Source: Bugula neritina (taxonomy: Eukaryota > Bryozoa > Gymnolaemata > Cheilostomatida > Bugulidae). Taken from it: a stretch of 64,000 nt of DNA. This document shows positions 25,171 through 61,900 of this stretch, one piece after another. Both the position numbers and the translations under genes were made by a program. Every line of letters begins with the position of its first letter. The stretch's first letter is position 1. The stretch lies in NCBI GenBank assembly GCA_964035545.1, contig OZ037767.1, forward strand, positions 20,128,628 to 20,192,627. Direction: 5' to 3'. The notes beneath the pieces are model-generated. The model saw only the letters and a program-made list of their open reading frames with translations, made no database searches and was not told the DNA's origin.

Positions 25171-26948
25171 TTAGATTGTGGGAACTCAATAGATATTACG
25201 GAAAATAAACTAAATGACACAAAAGCTTCATCCAGCTGATCCATTTAATAACAACTTAATGTTTCCATGTTGTAGCAATAATTGAAAAACCCAGCTTATT
25301 GTGTAGTAAAATATTTATAGCAATATTACAATGTATCTCTCAAACAGGAAGCAGATGTAAAAAGGAAATATAAACATTACATAGCAATACTGCGGAAACT
25401 TAAGTAATGTGATAGAAAATTTATATATTCAATATATTTTGCTATACAATCTAACCATTACCATTATAGTAAAATATTTCAATCAGTAAAAGTTATTTCT
25501 AAAAATAAATTAGTGCTATTGCTATAAAAACAATATAGTTCTTTATTACTACATTATGTAAAATATAAAATAACCAAACTATGCAAAGTTGTTCATGGTA
25601 TCTAAAAGGATGCAGTTTATATACTTCAAGCATAGATTTTATTAAAGGGAGTAAAAACTGTTCTTTCTAGAAAGCTGTAGTTACTACTAATTTATATTAT
25701 GGAAAGGCTATACACACATAGCAAGTTGTCAACACATGATGCGTTACAGTATAGCAATGTTACAGTTTATTGTGTTACAGTATAGTAATGTGCTCAAGTA
25801 TTATAGTAATGCATTAAACAGTATGATGATTTAGTAATTGTTATAATAGTTACAAACTGGTAATGCTAGTCATAATCACCTGGACAACTATACCATATTC
25901 AAGAATACAAGAAATTAATTATATTTTAACAAAAACTTACATGGCCTAATAGTGTTATCAGATGAAATAGAAAATCACAAGAAGATAAATCCAAATTATG
26001 CTTTATTAAAATGAGTATATACACAAAATATTTGTGTCATGGTATAATTTGTTCATACTCGTATAATATATGTTCATAAATTTGTTCATACTCAAATATA
26101 ATTGAAAAAATTAGGCTAGGTTTTATAAAAATGATCATACATATGACTCAGACTTCACAGTAATATATTCAACATAACTATGCAAATAATTTGAAAACTC
26201 AAGTTAAAAAAATACTTAGCCAAATAAAATAATGTGGCAGTACTTTGACCGATAGCAATTGTATTTTGAAAATCTTAATTATGGTAATTAAAGGCGACTA
26301 GGAAGAAGTTATGCAGTTTGTTCAAACTAAGAAAATATAGAAAAAAAATTAACTCAAGAAAATATAAGAAAATTTTATGATTGCATAATAGTAAATTAGG
26401 AGCACCAGATGCCAGTGAGAATTCACTTGTGCGATACTTCATCTATGAAAAAGAAGATGACTCCAAAAATGGGGTTTTCTGGAAGACAATCCGCTTAATA
26501 AATTTCCAACCAAAACATACATTATGGAAGACAAAACAACTACGACCCAATATGAAAACTGCATTATTTAGGTTGCTATTTGCAAAATGTATCAAGAAAA
26601 ATATTAGATTACGAACTCTTTATAAAGACAAATGAGAGTAACTCAATGTTCGGCTCACATTAACACAAGTAAGTGTGTAAAACTACATGCACCTACTATT
26701 GACACTTGGTAATTATATTATATAACATGTTTCACTAAAAGAACTTAATTGTATTTTATAGGAGAAAACTTCTAAGAATTTGGCAAGAATAAGGCCACAC
26801 CCTAAATTAGTGTAAAACATTTATAATAAACACAAGAATTCTGACTAAAGTCACCTTTGAAACACCACAGATAGCTTGTCTATAAGAATTGGACAGACCA
26901 GCGACGCTGCGTAATTCAGGTTTCACCAGTTGAGGGAGGAATGAAACC
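25171..26948. other. Region downstream of the ACAP gene, no gene assigned
   Basis: Holds the sixth copy of the dispersed short repeat (about 25272-25392) and AT-rich DNA. An 84-codon plus-strand frame (26381-26635) has slightly less biased composition, but no recognisable motif, ATG support or splice context. The ACAP 3' UTR must lie in its right part; I could not pick one poly(A) signal with confidence. Confidence 0.5.
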
Positions 26949-47160
<20,212 letters not shown>

Positions 47161-50077
47161 TTTGACTATAACTTGACTTTGCAGCAGCGAATAATAAAAC
47201 AGCTTCTTCTTTATAAAGGGCTCAACTTCGTAAAGACACTAAACCAGACATTATCTAACAACAAAAGTAATTGGTATACTACAATAATATTATCGTAAAC
47301 CCAAAAACATATACCCATAAATCCATTTTCTAATATGTGCTCAAAGCTGCAGCACTGAGTCAGTCGAAGAATCAAAAATAAGTAATGCTGATTAATATAA
47401 ATATGCATTTTGTTGTGTGTATGTCATGATTATGAGCCTGTATTAATCCATGCGTAGCTTTTAATAAGAAATTCAATTACTGCAATCAACCAGGATAGCA
47501 GTGAAATAATGATCCAATACACATCTTACAACACATTCATCATTTCATACAAATTGTATTTAGATCAATTCCCTTTATTTTGGTAGGTATACAAATAATA
47601 TATGATTTTATCATTAATAAACTAATTCAAACTGTAAAATGCAAGTCAAAGTGATTAGATTTGGTGAGAAAGTCTTTGAAACTCAAGTTGAAAGTTTTAA
47701 TGACAAAAACTACCAAGTAATTGCCATTTGTCATAATCTAATAGACAGTAGGTATAGCAGTACCAACAGTAATAGCAGAAGCTACACAACAGCATCCATA
47801 GTGACAATCATCAAAAACACATCATGCCTATACTAGATTAGTTTATTAATGTTTCTATTTGTTCTTATTTACAACCATTTTTACAATCACAATGGCTTAA
47901 TGAACAAATAATGCTCTATTAGTAGCATTAATAGTAAATAATAACTATAATCTACAAGTTACAAGTATCTTGAAATGATTATTGAAAGCGGTACTGATAA
48001 AATGAAATTAAAATTTGAAAACTGAACAAAATCACCCTAGGTGATAAACCATAATTGTACAACTTACAGGGCTTAGTCAAACTCATTATGCTATGATACT
48101 CAATATCATACACAGTAATAGTAATGCTATCACTATAGGTATCGCTATAAGCATGATCATTAGTATGACTATGAGTATCAGTATGAGTCAGACTGTCAGT
48201 ATCACTATGATACTCATACTGCCTATGAGCATGAATATGAACATCACAATCACTATCAGTATCACAGACATACTCAGTAAGTGAGTATGACTATGATAGT
48301 CGTATGAGTACGAGTATGTTAGTGAATTTGATAATCATAATAATGATGAAATTAAATTATTATAATTATTTTTATTTATATAATTTAAATTATCATGATC
48401 TGTGATCATCATCATTATGACAATCATTATAATAATAGTTATTACAAATATAATAATATTAATTAATAACAGTAACTATTAGTATTACTATAACTATTAC
48501 CAGTAGTATTAGACTTAATATAACTATAAGTTAATGCATAACTATAACTGTATAACTATAAGTATTACAATTATTATTATATTAATCAGATTCAGTGAAT
48601 TAATATTATTTTATAAAAATAAAATAACAACATTAACTTGAAGTTTTACATAAAATTAAACGATAACCAATGGCAATAAACATAGTGACACTCTGAATCT
48701 GATAGTCAATTTAATATCAAATTGAAATTTAATACAAAATCAAAATTAAAATCGAAATGAAAATCAAAATGAACAATAAACAGAAATTACTAAATATAAA
48801 TAATTGTTGCGATTTAAATAGTTACAATTACAATAGAATTGTAAAATTTGAGAACGATTCAACTAAATAATACATATAACTTGAAATCAACACTCAGCTG
48901 CCGAAAGTAATGAAAAATCACATTGAAATTCAAATTAGATTAGCTCAGCTGTAATGAAATCTATCTAGGCAATTATAATGACTAAGAGTAGACAAGTGAC
49001 CCTCAAGGACGTTGCAATAAACCACGCGGGAGATAACTCTAACCAGTGATGGCAATCACTGTCAAAAAAGCTTCCCGTGCGTGATAATTTGGAACAGAAT
49101 AATAACTAAACGTCCTGCAAGCTATTGCTACCAAAACAACCAATATAGTATATACGTTGAACATTATCAGGAATGGTGAACTTGCTATCATTACCAATTT
49201 TATGGCATGATCTCTGAGCTACGATTTCGCGATGGATGCTTTTAATTGTATACAGTATATTTAACTCATAAGATTTGTCTGCTAATTAAAATCACGTGCT
49301 AAACATATGGAGTGACGACAAATTTGCCGACTACCGGTGTGATTGCAGCAGCTTTTCGTTTTCACCTTTAAATAATTATTTATTATGATCATGATAATTA
49401 TGATAGATATACTTTGTAAAGTTTAAGTAAGAATGAATTGATAATTAGGCGAGGTTGCATAGCATAATTGTAAATCACTAAATGATCATCATAATATAAA
49501 ATACAAATTAAATAATTCAGTGACACTGACTGTCACTGAGTCACAGTGACACTGACAGTTACTGTTACACTAACACATAGTCTTACTGTTAGTGTTAGTG
49601 TTACACTTACTCTTAGTCTTAGTCTTACAGTTAGTCTGAGTTAAACTTGCAGTGTTGGTCAGTTTGAGTTACATTTACTTATACTATAGGTATAACTAAG
49701 TAATAAGTATAACATTATGATTATGATTACGTGACGGTGATCAGTTGAAGTTGATGTAAAACTTAAAGCAAATCCAAATGTGAATTGTCCTTTTGATTTT
49801 GTATTTCAACTATTATTAATATTATTATTATATTTTAATTTATTCTGTTAAATTTAGTTTTAGTATTTTACATTTACAATTACTGTTAAATTTATTGTAA
49901 AACAGTAAAACTAAATGTGTAATTACAAGTACTAGTATAATTATAACTAAATCACAACTGTGGTACTAATACTAATAGTAATAGTAATACTAATATTAAC
50001 AGTATTAGTCTAATAGCAGTGCTACCAACTCTAAGTCTGATTTCTATTACTATTAGTATTAATTATTACTATTACTA
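47161..50077. other. Divergent spacer between ACAP exon 1 and enolase, left part
   Basis: Must contain the 5' UTR and promoter of ACAP (minus). No exon of a third gene was recognised. About 48100-48310 is degenerate ATGAGTATCACTATGAG-type sequence, 49520-49680 degenerate AGTGACACTGACAGTTAC-type sequence, and 49920-50075 the TAATACTAATAG-type tract. I see no clear promoter motif. Confidence 0.55.
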
Positions 50078-50295
50078 GGGAGCAGCCGTGCTCTAGGGGT
50101 TAAAGCGTTTGCTTTGTGAACACGAAGTTGTGGGTTCGAACCCGACAAAGGCCATTGGTGATGTTAGGAAGAGCATCCAGTCATAATTGCTCCTGTGCCT
50201 CATTTAAACGAGTCCTTAGCCCGTTCTAGCAAAAACCCTTACCATCAGGGGTTTCTCACAGGGATAGCGACTGTAAACTTGCGTGAGTTTTTTTT
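50078..50295 (+). mobile_element. tRNA-derived SINE with T-rich tail
   Basis: The head has a pol III A-box-like GTGCTCTAGGGGTTAA (about 50088-50103) and a perfect B box GGTTCGAACCC (50133-50143). The body continues with AGGAAGAGCATCCAGTCATA and about 110 more bases of unrelated sequence, ending in a run of eight or more T. The head cannot form a proper full tRNA: no convincing 3' acceptor stem partner lies after the B box. It sits inside a simple-sequence tract, so the target duplication cannot be read clearly. Confidence 0.8.
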
Positions 50296-50727
50296 ATTAG
50301 TAATAGTATAAGTATCATGTTTGATATTAGACTCAGGGTCAGTATGACTCTGAGTATAGGTATCACTATCAGTAATAATAATATAATAATTATTATTATA
50401 GCGACTATAAGAAAGTGTTATCTGTTTAAGCTAAAAAAAGTTGCTTTTTTCTATTAGTATTATTTTGCTGTTGATTTCTGTATGTTATATTACTCAAGCA
50501 GTTTTAGATTTTGTTGCACACTGTTTCAAGCTAATTTCAGGTTTGACCACGCAGTTTTTAAATCGACAAGTGCCACTAAAACCTCTTTTGTAACTGCCAA
50601 GATTGCGAGCAACTTCTGAAGTAAAAAAAATAGAAGTTGGTGTTTTCATAAATTCGTTTACTTGTCTTATAAAAGTTTCCAAAAGCTTGCTGTATTTGCA
50701 CAATATTCTTGTTCTAGATAACTCATC

Positions 50728-55033
<4,306 letters not shown>

Positions 55034-55930
55034 ATTTCACTTTTACTTGCTAAGAATCTGACTGTCAAATGACCGGGTGCCTCCGCAGCTGGTTTTATAA
55101 TAATTAATTTTTAAAAGTAAAACACGACTTCCTGATGTGAAAAAAACAATTTCTATATCTTTGCCACCTTTTGCTGTTGTTTGGTTATTTTGTGCTATTA
55201 TGGCTGTAGTTATTACTGATTCATGTAATATTATTTTAATGTTTTTTAAATAAAATAGCAATCTATAGTTTTATGTTTTCTCTGAACTTGTAGAAGTTTA
55301 ATATTTAATAAATAAGAAACATAACCAAAAGTGTTGCAGCTGAAGTTGTATCAATGAAACTCCAGATATGTTTGTGATAACAAGTTTTGAGATATTGAGA
55401 TTACCCACTCGTCCAGTTGGTATATGAAGTTATTGTGTTGTCAGACTGAAATTATATAATTGATCCGCGATTTTGTTACCAACTTGAGCCCAAATTTGTA
55501 TAGAATGTAAGCCTTGTAATATTTCAGATAATTTGCAGGTAATGAAATGACCACGAACAGAATTCTATGCTTTAAACGTGTTCCATCTTCCAAATTATAT
55601 TAGAATTGTTTGCTCCGTATCAATTTAGGCAACGTTAAAACTAAGGAAGTATTTTTAAAAAGCTTTTTAATAAACATTTATATTTAAAATTTTGCAAAAG
55701 AATTAGCAATTTCAATTTATATAAAATACTATTAAACAAAAAAAAATAATTATTAAAATTTGTACTTTGTAACCAGCCTTACCATGCGGATTTGTTTACA
55801 TCGTAATCCGGATGTGAATGGTGTCCTTGGAGCAAATAATTGATTTTATACTCAACAGTTTCAACTCAGTGCTGCAAAATGTTTGTTAACTCTGAATAAG
55901 TTGTTATGAGTTTTGTTCAACTGCAAGATA
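55034..55930. other. Enolase 3' UTR and spacer to the tomosyn gene
   Basis: About 900 bases between the enolase stop and the tomosyn ATG. The left part holds the enolase 3' UTR with AATAAA at 55249-55254. The right part must contain the tomosyn 5' UTR and promoter unless transcription starts further upstream. No other gene was seen. Confidence 0.65.
55249..55254 (+). terminator. Enolase poly(A) signal AATAAA
   Basis: Canonical hexamer about 215 bases after the stop codon, followed by a T/G-rich stretch. Confidence 0.8.
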
Positions 55931-58900
55931 ATGAAAAAGTTTGATCTAAAAGGAGTAAAAGGCGTGTTTGCTAATCTACGTGGAGGTGAAAAATCTGCTT
56001 CTAAAGGAGAAGTTGAAATTCCAGAAACTTTGCAACCCCACGATTTTTACTGTGGAAAGGTAGATTTTTCATTTTTGCTAAGTTTTATTTTTTAAATAAT
56101 TATAATGACTGTGAAAACAAGGTCAACTTTGCAACAAGTCAAGTGGTTGATTTGTTCAAGGTATAGTGCAGGCAAAATTTTGCCAAGTCAACTCAATCAA
56201 AGTCACCAACAATAACATTAACTGAAAGTGAAAGCGAAGAGAATAAGTATAGTATACTGTATTACTATTAGTATTAGTGTATAGCATTGTCATTATCATT
56301 ATGATTAGCTTAATAGCTACAAGTTCAGATATAACTAGTGCTATTGGTATGACTATGGTAGTTAAGAACTAGAATTAAAAGATATTCATGTTGAGTCAAC
56401 TCACCTATAGGCTATAAACTAATTTTAATTTAGATTGGCATGTAATGACCAAAGTTTTATTATACTTATACATACCAATACTTATAGTTAAGTTATAGTT
56501 ATATATATTAATATATATTTATACTTTATAGTTGTATACCTCAATCTGAAATTGTGAGCAGTAACTGCTCATTTTCTATAGATTACATACACATAATAAA
56601 ATATAAATTTGCTGAGCATCTTTTATAAAAATAAGTTTGCAGCTTTGGAAATTAATGTTTAGCTATAAGTACATTTAACAAGTATTGGCTGTTTTTTTAG
56701 AAAAGTTGTTGTAATTCAGCAAAATGAATGTTATGCTTGCTGAAAGATAAATTTGAATATTTGATACTCAAACTTGTAATTTTTAAATATTTACTATAAT
56801 GTTTGTAAATTGAGTCAAGCCATTTACTTAAACAAGTGAAGTTGATATGTAAGTAGCAAGCAGACACAACATCTGAGTACTTGTGTTGACATTACTTGCT
56901 ACCAGCTCTGGTGACTGTTTCATGTAAACAATACAAAACTGTACGATCATTATAACATGCTCATTTATTTTCAAACCTTTTTTTAACTTAGACCAGATTT
57001 TCAGGGTGGTAGCAATGATGATAATTGTTATCACTTCTTACTGTTATAAAATTAGATATGAAATTTTAACTAATTTGAATCATTTGAGGGTTGAAGTTAA
57101 TTAAATTAATCTACACACAAGTGTCTTACTCTAAACACATGTTAACTAATCTAAACATAAGTTACTTACTTTACACATAAGTTACTTACTTTACACATTA
57201 GTTACTAATTTTACCCAAAAATTGCTACTAAATGCAAAACATGCTGTTTACCTAACTCTAGTTTCGTCAAAGTGGACTCAAAAGCATACATACACATTTT
57301 TAGCTGTTTTCGCTGCTTGCTAGCTAAATTAGGTGAAGTTTCTATGATCATGTTTACTCTTCTTATTTCAAGTTGCATTAATGTCTTGTTCTAGTTTTGA
57401 TAGAAATGCTAGTCCGTAAGCCTTTTTTTTATCTATTTTATAAATATTATAACTTTCAAACCAATTCATATTGCAAAACATACTGGCCCCATCCATATTA
57501 GTTGATTCACCCGATTCAGTATAAAATAAAAGTAAACTATATCTTGTAACTAACTTATGATAGTCATTATGGAAAACAGCAGCTACCAAATAATTTGCTG
57601 TGATTTGTTTTGAGGAGTCATTTCTAATCCTTCACAGTGGCCATTACTAAAATAGAACACACGTGTGACTAACCTTGCTATTCTTTACATTAGCTGCATT
57701 TTTTACCGCATTAGCTTTACATTCTGCATCGTTATATTGTGCCCAGCATTTAGATTTTGGCACCCAAAATACCATCATTAGATTCAACCATATCACATTA
57801 ATTGTAGTTTATTATATTGGGATACATTATATAAATAATTATTTATAGTTATGGCAATAACATTGAATGTAGTATTTTATCTTTTGACATTCAGTTTAAC
57901 CTAGGTTGCTTAGTTCCCTCAACGTTAAATTACTGAAAACTATATTTCTTTATCAAAGGCAAATATATCGTCATATTTTATTCATAGTACCCAAGTTGCA
58001 CCATAGTCATGTGTACTGCTATCATTCTATGTGTTCTAAGTTCAACAAAGTACGTTGCACCTCTCCTACTACTAAATAGAAGGAAACTTACTGGTAGATT
58101 AGGTTTCCATTGGGCATAACTTGCACAACATTATTGATCTTCTAAAGACTCAAACTCCATTCATTAGATCGGTTTGCTTTAAATAGATTGTAAAAGTTGT
58201 TAATTTTTAGTATCTATTTGATATAGTATATAGGAATATATTACTAACCTTTCTAGAATGAAATATTTTAGGTTTCAGCTGTGACATGATATTATACCAT
58301 ATATTGGTGACATTATATAGTGATTACTGGTCAGACTTTACCCTGTGGTTAACACACTCTTGCCATATGCAGCTCTTTATAAGACAAGATGCCACATCTG
58401 TTCACTATACATGAGTAAATCCCCTATCCCATACTGCCCTACCAGCTGCAGTTTTATGGTAACAACTCATAAAACTTAGAACTTTCTCAATTTTCTTTAC
58501 AGCTTTCACGACACGGCTTTCCTTTTCAACCAACATGCATAGCCTGGGACCCCATACAGAAACTCCTGGCAGTTGGCACTAAGCGGGGAGATGTTAGAAT
58601 GTATCCTTTTTCTTGTAGTTATTCTGGGCTCAAGAGCTTTTTGCATTTAGATAAGATTGGGATGCTTTGTTCAATTAATTAAAGGTTAAAGTTGCCCACT
58701 CCTGAAAAAGGATGTGAAACTGTGACCTAAGTTAATATTTACTTGTTGCTTAATAATTGTTGAAATCAAACCTATTCATTTAAATTAAGTTGTTTGATAA
58801 TTTGAGAGCAACTTCTGTCAATTTCTACTTCAAAACTTGTTAACTCAGAAGAAATCTGTATGTAACATGTGACTGTGTACATAACATGTGACTATGTATG

Positions 58901-61900
58901 TATAACATGTGACAGTGTACGTAATACATGACTGTACATAACATGTGACACTGTACGTAATACATGACTGTACATAACATGTGACTGGGTACATAACAAG
59001 TGACTGTGTACATAACATGTGACTGTGTATGTAACATGTTACAGTGTAAAATGAGAAATTGTATATTTTGTGAATTAATTGGGCTTCTCTTTTAAAAGTC
59101 CTAATTGAAATTTATTCTTCAAATTAAAGGCTTTTTTTTAGATAAATGTTAACAGTTGTATTACATTTTGTTTTATTCATAAAGCTTTTAAGCTTTAAAA
59201 AAAGGGTTTTTATTTGGTTTCAAATACATATAGTATAGTGAAAATTAACTACAGGAATTAAAATCAGTAAGACTAATGGAGACTAATTGTTGATATAATT
59301 AGAGTTGGAAGTATGAAGATACAGTGATGTACTGCCTTGTGCTGGTCAGTTGGTTCTTCATCAACTGTATCAATACATGCTAATTGCTAGCTGTTACACT
59401 ATATTGATTAGCATATATAATATCTCTTTAAAAATATTATCATCTTCGCATAAATACAATAGGCTAGTTGTACTGTTCATTGAACCTTTTCACTTGGCGT
59501 TTATTAAAATTGCATTCATATAATCACTTTGACTTTTTACTAGACAGCTTAGTTTTGTCTTAATTTAAAGATTTGGAATAAATTCTGTAGCATTTATTAA
59601 CTTTCTCATGTAATGTGACAAGTTGCTAAAGAATCAAATTTACTGAAGCATTCTTTCTGAGGGTAACACTGTTGCATTTATCTTTATTATTCAAAGAGCC
59701 CATTTTCTGTCCAACTAAAGCAATGCATGTAATTCCTTGACCACTTTTATACTTAGTATTGGAAAGCCAGGGGTGGATGTGGCTATGCAGCATACCTCCC
59801 CTACAGTGGTGTTGCATATAAAGTTCCTCATTAATCAGGTGAGAGCAACTCTGCATGTCAAGTGCTTTCATCACGGAGCACCTGTGGGCACTTGGCACTT
59901 TAGTCCAGGTTGATCACCTGTCACATGTTGTTACTCTTAATGTATAATAATATAGTGATATGTGTATGATAGTATCTATGCTCAGTATGTTATGAGAGTT
60001 GTGAGTTGGTAGTTAGCATATACTAAATGTAGTTGTGAGTTGGTAGTTAGCATATACTAGATGTAGTTGTGAGTTGGTAGTTAGCATATACTAGATGTAG
60101 TTGTGAGTTCGTTGTTAGCATATAGTAGATATAGTTGTGAGTTGGTAGTTAGCATATACTAGATGTAGTTGTGAGTTGGTAGTTAGCATATACTAGATGT
60201 AGTTGTGAGTTGGTAGTTAGCATATACTAGGTGTAGTTGTGAGTTGGTAGTTAGCATATACTAGATGTAGTTGTGAGTTGGTAGTTAGCATATACTAGAT
60301 GTAGTTATGAGTTCGTTGTTAGCATATAGTAGATGTAATTGTAAGTTGGTAGTTAGCATGTACTAGATGTAATTGTGAGTTTATAGTTAGCATATAGTAG
60401 GTGTAGTTGTGGGTTTATAGTTTGCATATACTAGATGTAGTTGTGAGTTCGTTGTTAGCATATAGTAGATGTAATTGTAAGTTGGTAGTTAGCATATAGT
60501 AGGTGTAGTTGTGGGTTTATAGTTAGCATATACTAGCTTACATTTATGTTGTCATAAGTGATGACAGCATATGTGCTAATTGACTATGTATAATATGATG
60601 TGAATGCATTGTGGTATGGGATGTTTTCATGTAGAAACCAAATAATCTAGTTGATAATACCAGATACTGCTGGCAGTGAAAATGTATTAGTATTCCTTGT
60701 GCACCAGTACTCTATGATGCAATCGAGTGAATATCTCATGATGTAACCTACTCTGTATGTTTGTAGGGTGCTCTCATTACCGCATGCTCTGACGATTCTA
60801 TCAACCTCTGGTCGTACAGGCAGAAGGTTCCGGAGATAGTTCACTCGCTCAAGTTTTGTCGAGAGAGGTAGCGTTTACTAGCTTAAATAGTCGTCTTCTC
60901 TTGTCTCAACTTGTTCATGTCAACTTTCTAATCACTCTGGTGTTGAGAAAACTTTGAGCAGTAGATATATGCGATGCAGCAACGTGGAAGTTGTAATCAA
61001 AGTATTGTTAGATACTGTAGTTGACTGATCATACAGAATGTGGAGATTGAGTGAGTGTTTGACCAGGTGAAATAGCATGACTCACTGCACTCTACTCACT
61101 CACTCACCGTATTATAAGGGTACTACTGCTAGCGCTAGTGCATGCATAGCTTACAGGATAATGTAATATAGTGTATATTGGAATAATAATAATAGGATAT
61201 GGTGGTCAAATGTGTCATGGCATAGGTTGTGTGTAGTGTGTTGTTACTACAGTGTGCTGTTTCTACAGTGTGCTGTTTCTACAGTGTGTTGTTACTACAG
61301 TATGTTGTTACTACGGTGTAATATGCAACATTACCAGTTTCTTTTCTGTAGATTATGTTTTGAATTTATCATCTGTAAAACTCATCTGTTTCACTCAGTT
61401 GTGTAACTTTATGTCTTCCTTCAGAGATTAAGCTCCACCCCCTCAATAGTGATTACATTTCTTTTATTTCAAGTATCTTTAAATGGCTTGGTTGGGGGCG
61501 TATCGCCACCCCAAAAACTTGCCAAATTGTGTTGTGAGTTTAACAGCAGACTTGCTATTTGCTGACTGCAGACGACATTGCAGACGTCAGCTGGACGACT
61601 TGCTGTTACATCACCGAGCCGTCCACGCATTGATTTCTAGAGTGTGTATCGGCCTACCACTGTTATAATGGCACCGACTTGTCTAATTCACTGCATTCTC
61701 GCTGCCTATTCGCTGCTGTATTCAACATTTACGTCAATATCACTCAAGTAGTCTCTGCACTGGACTCATATTTATATATTATGTTTATTGATTGATAATT
61801 TAAATCTTCTCTGCATCTGTGTTCTGGTATACAATATGAATGACACGTACCTTACAACACTGACTTAGTCTACACTGATTATGTGACTTCTGTTGATACA

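Noticed and set aside
26381-26635. 84-codon plus-strand frame
   Set aside because: No recognised domain, no ATG support and no clear splice context; could be chance within the region after ACAP.
50078-50150. Possible functional tRNA gene
   Set aside because: Has A-like and B boxes but no matching acceptor stem, and continues into a SINE body with a T tail.
55913-55930. Upstream extension of the tomosyn frame (TTG at 55913)
   Set aside because: ATG at 55931 matches the known family start; the upstream codons are not conserved and lack an ATG.
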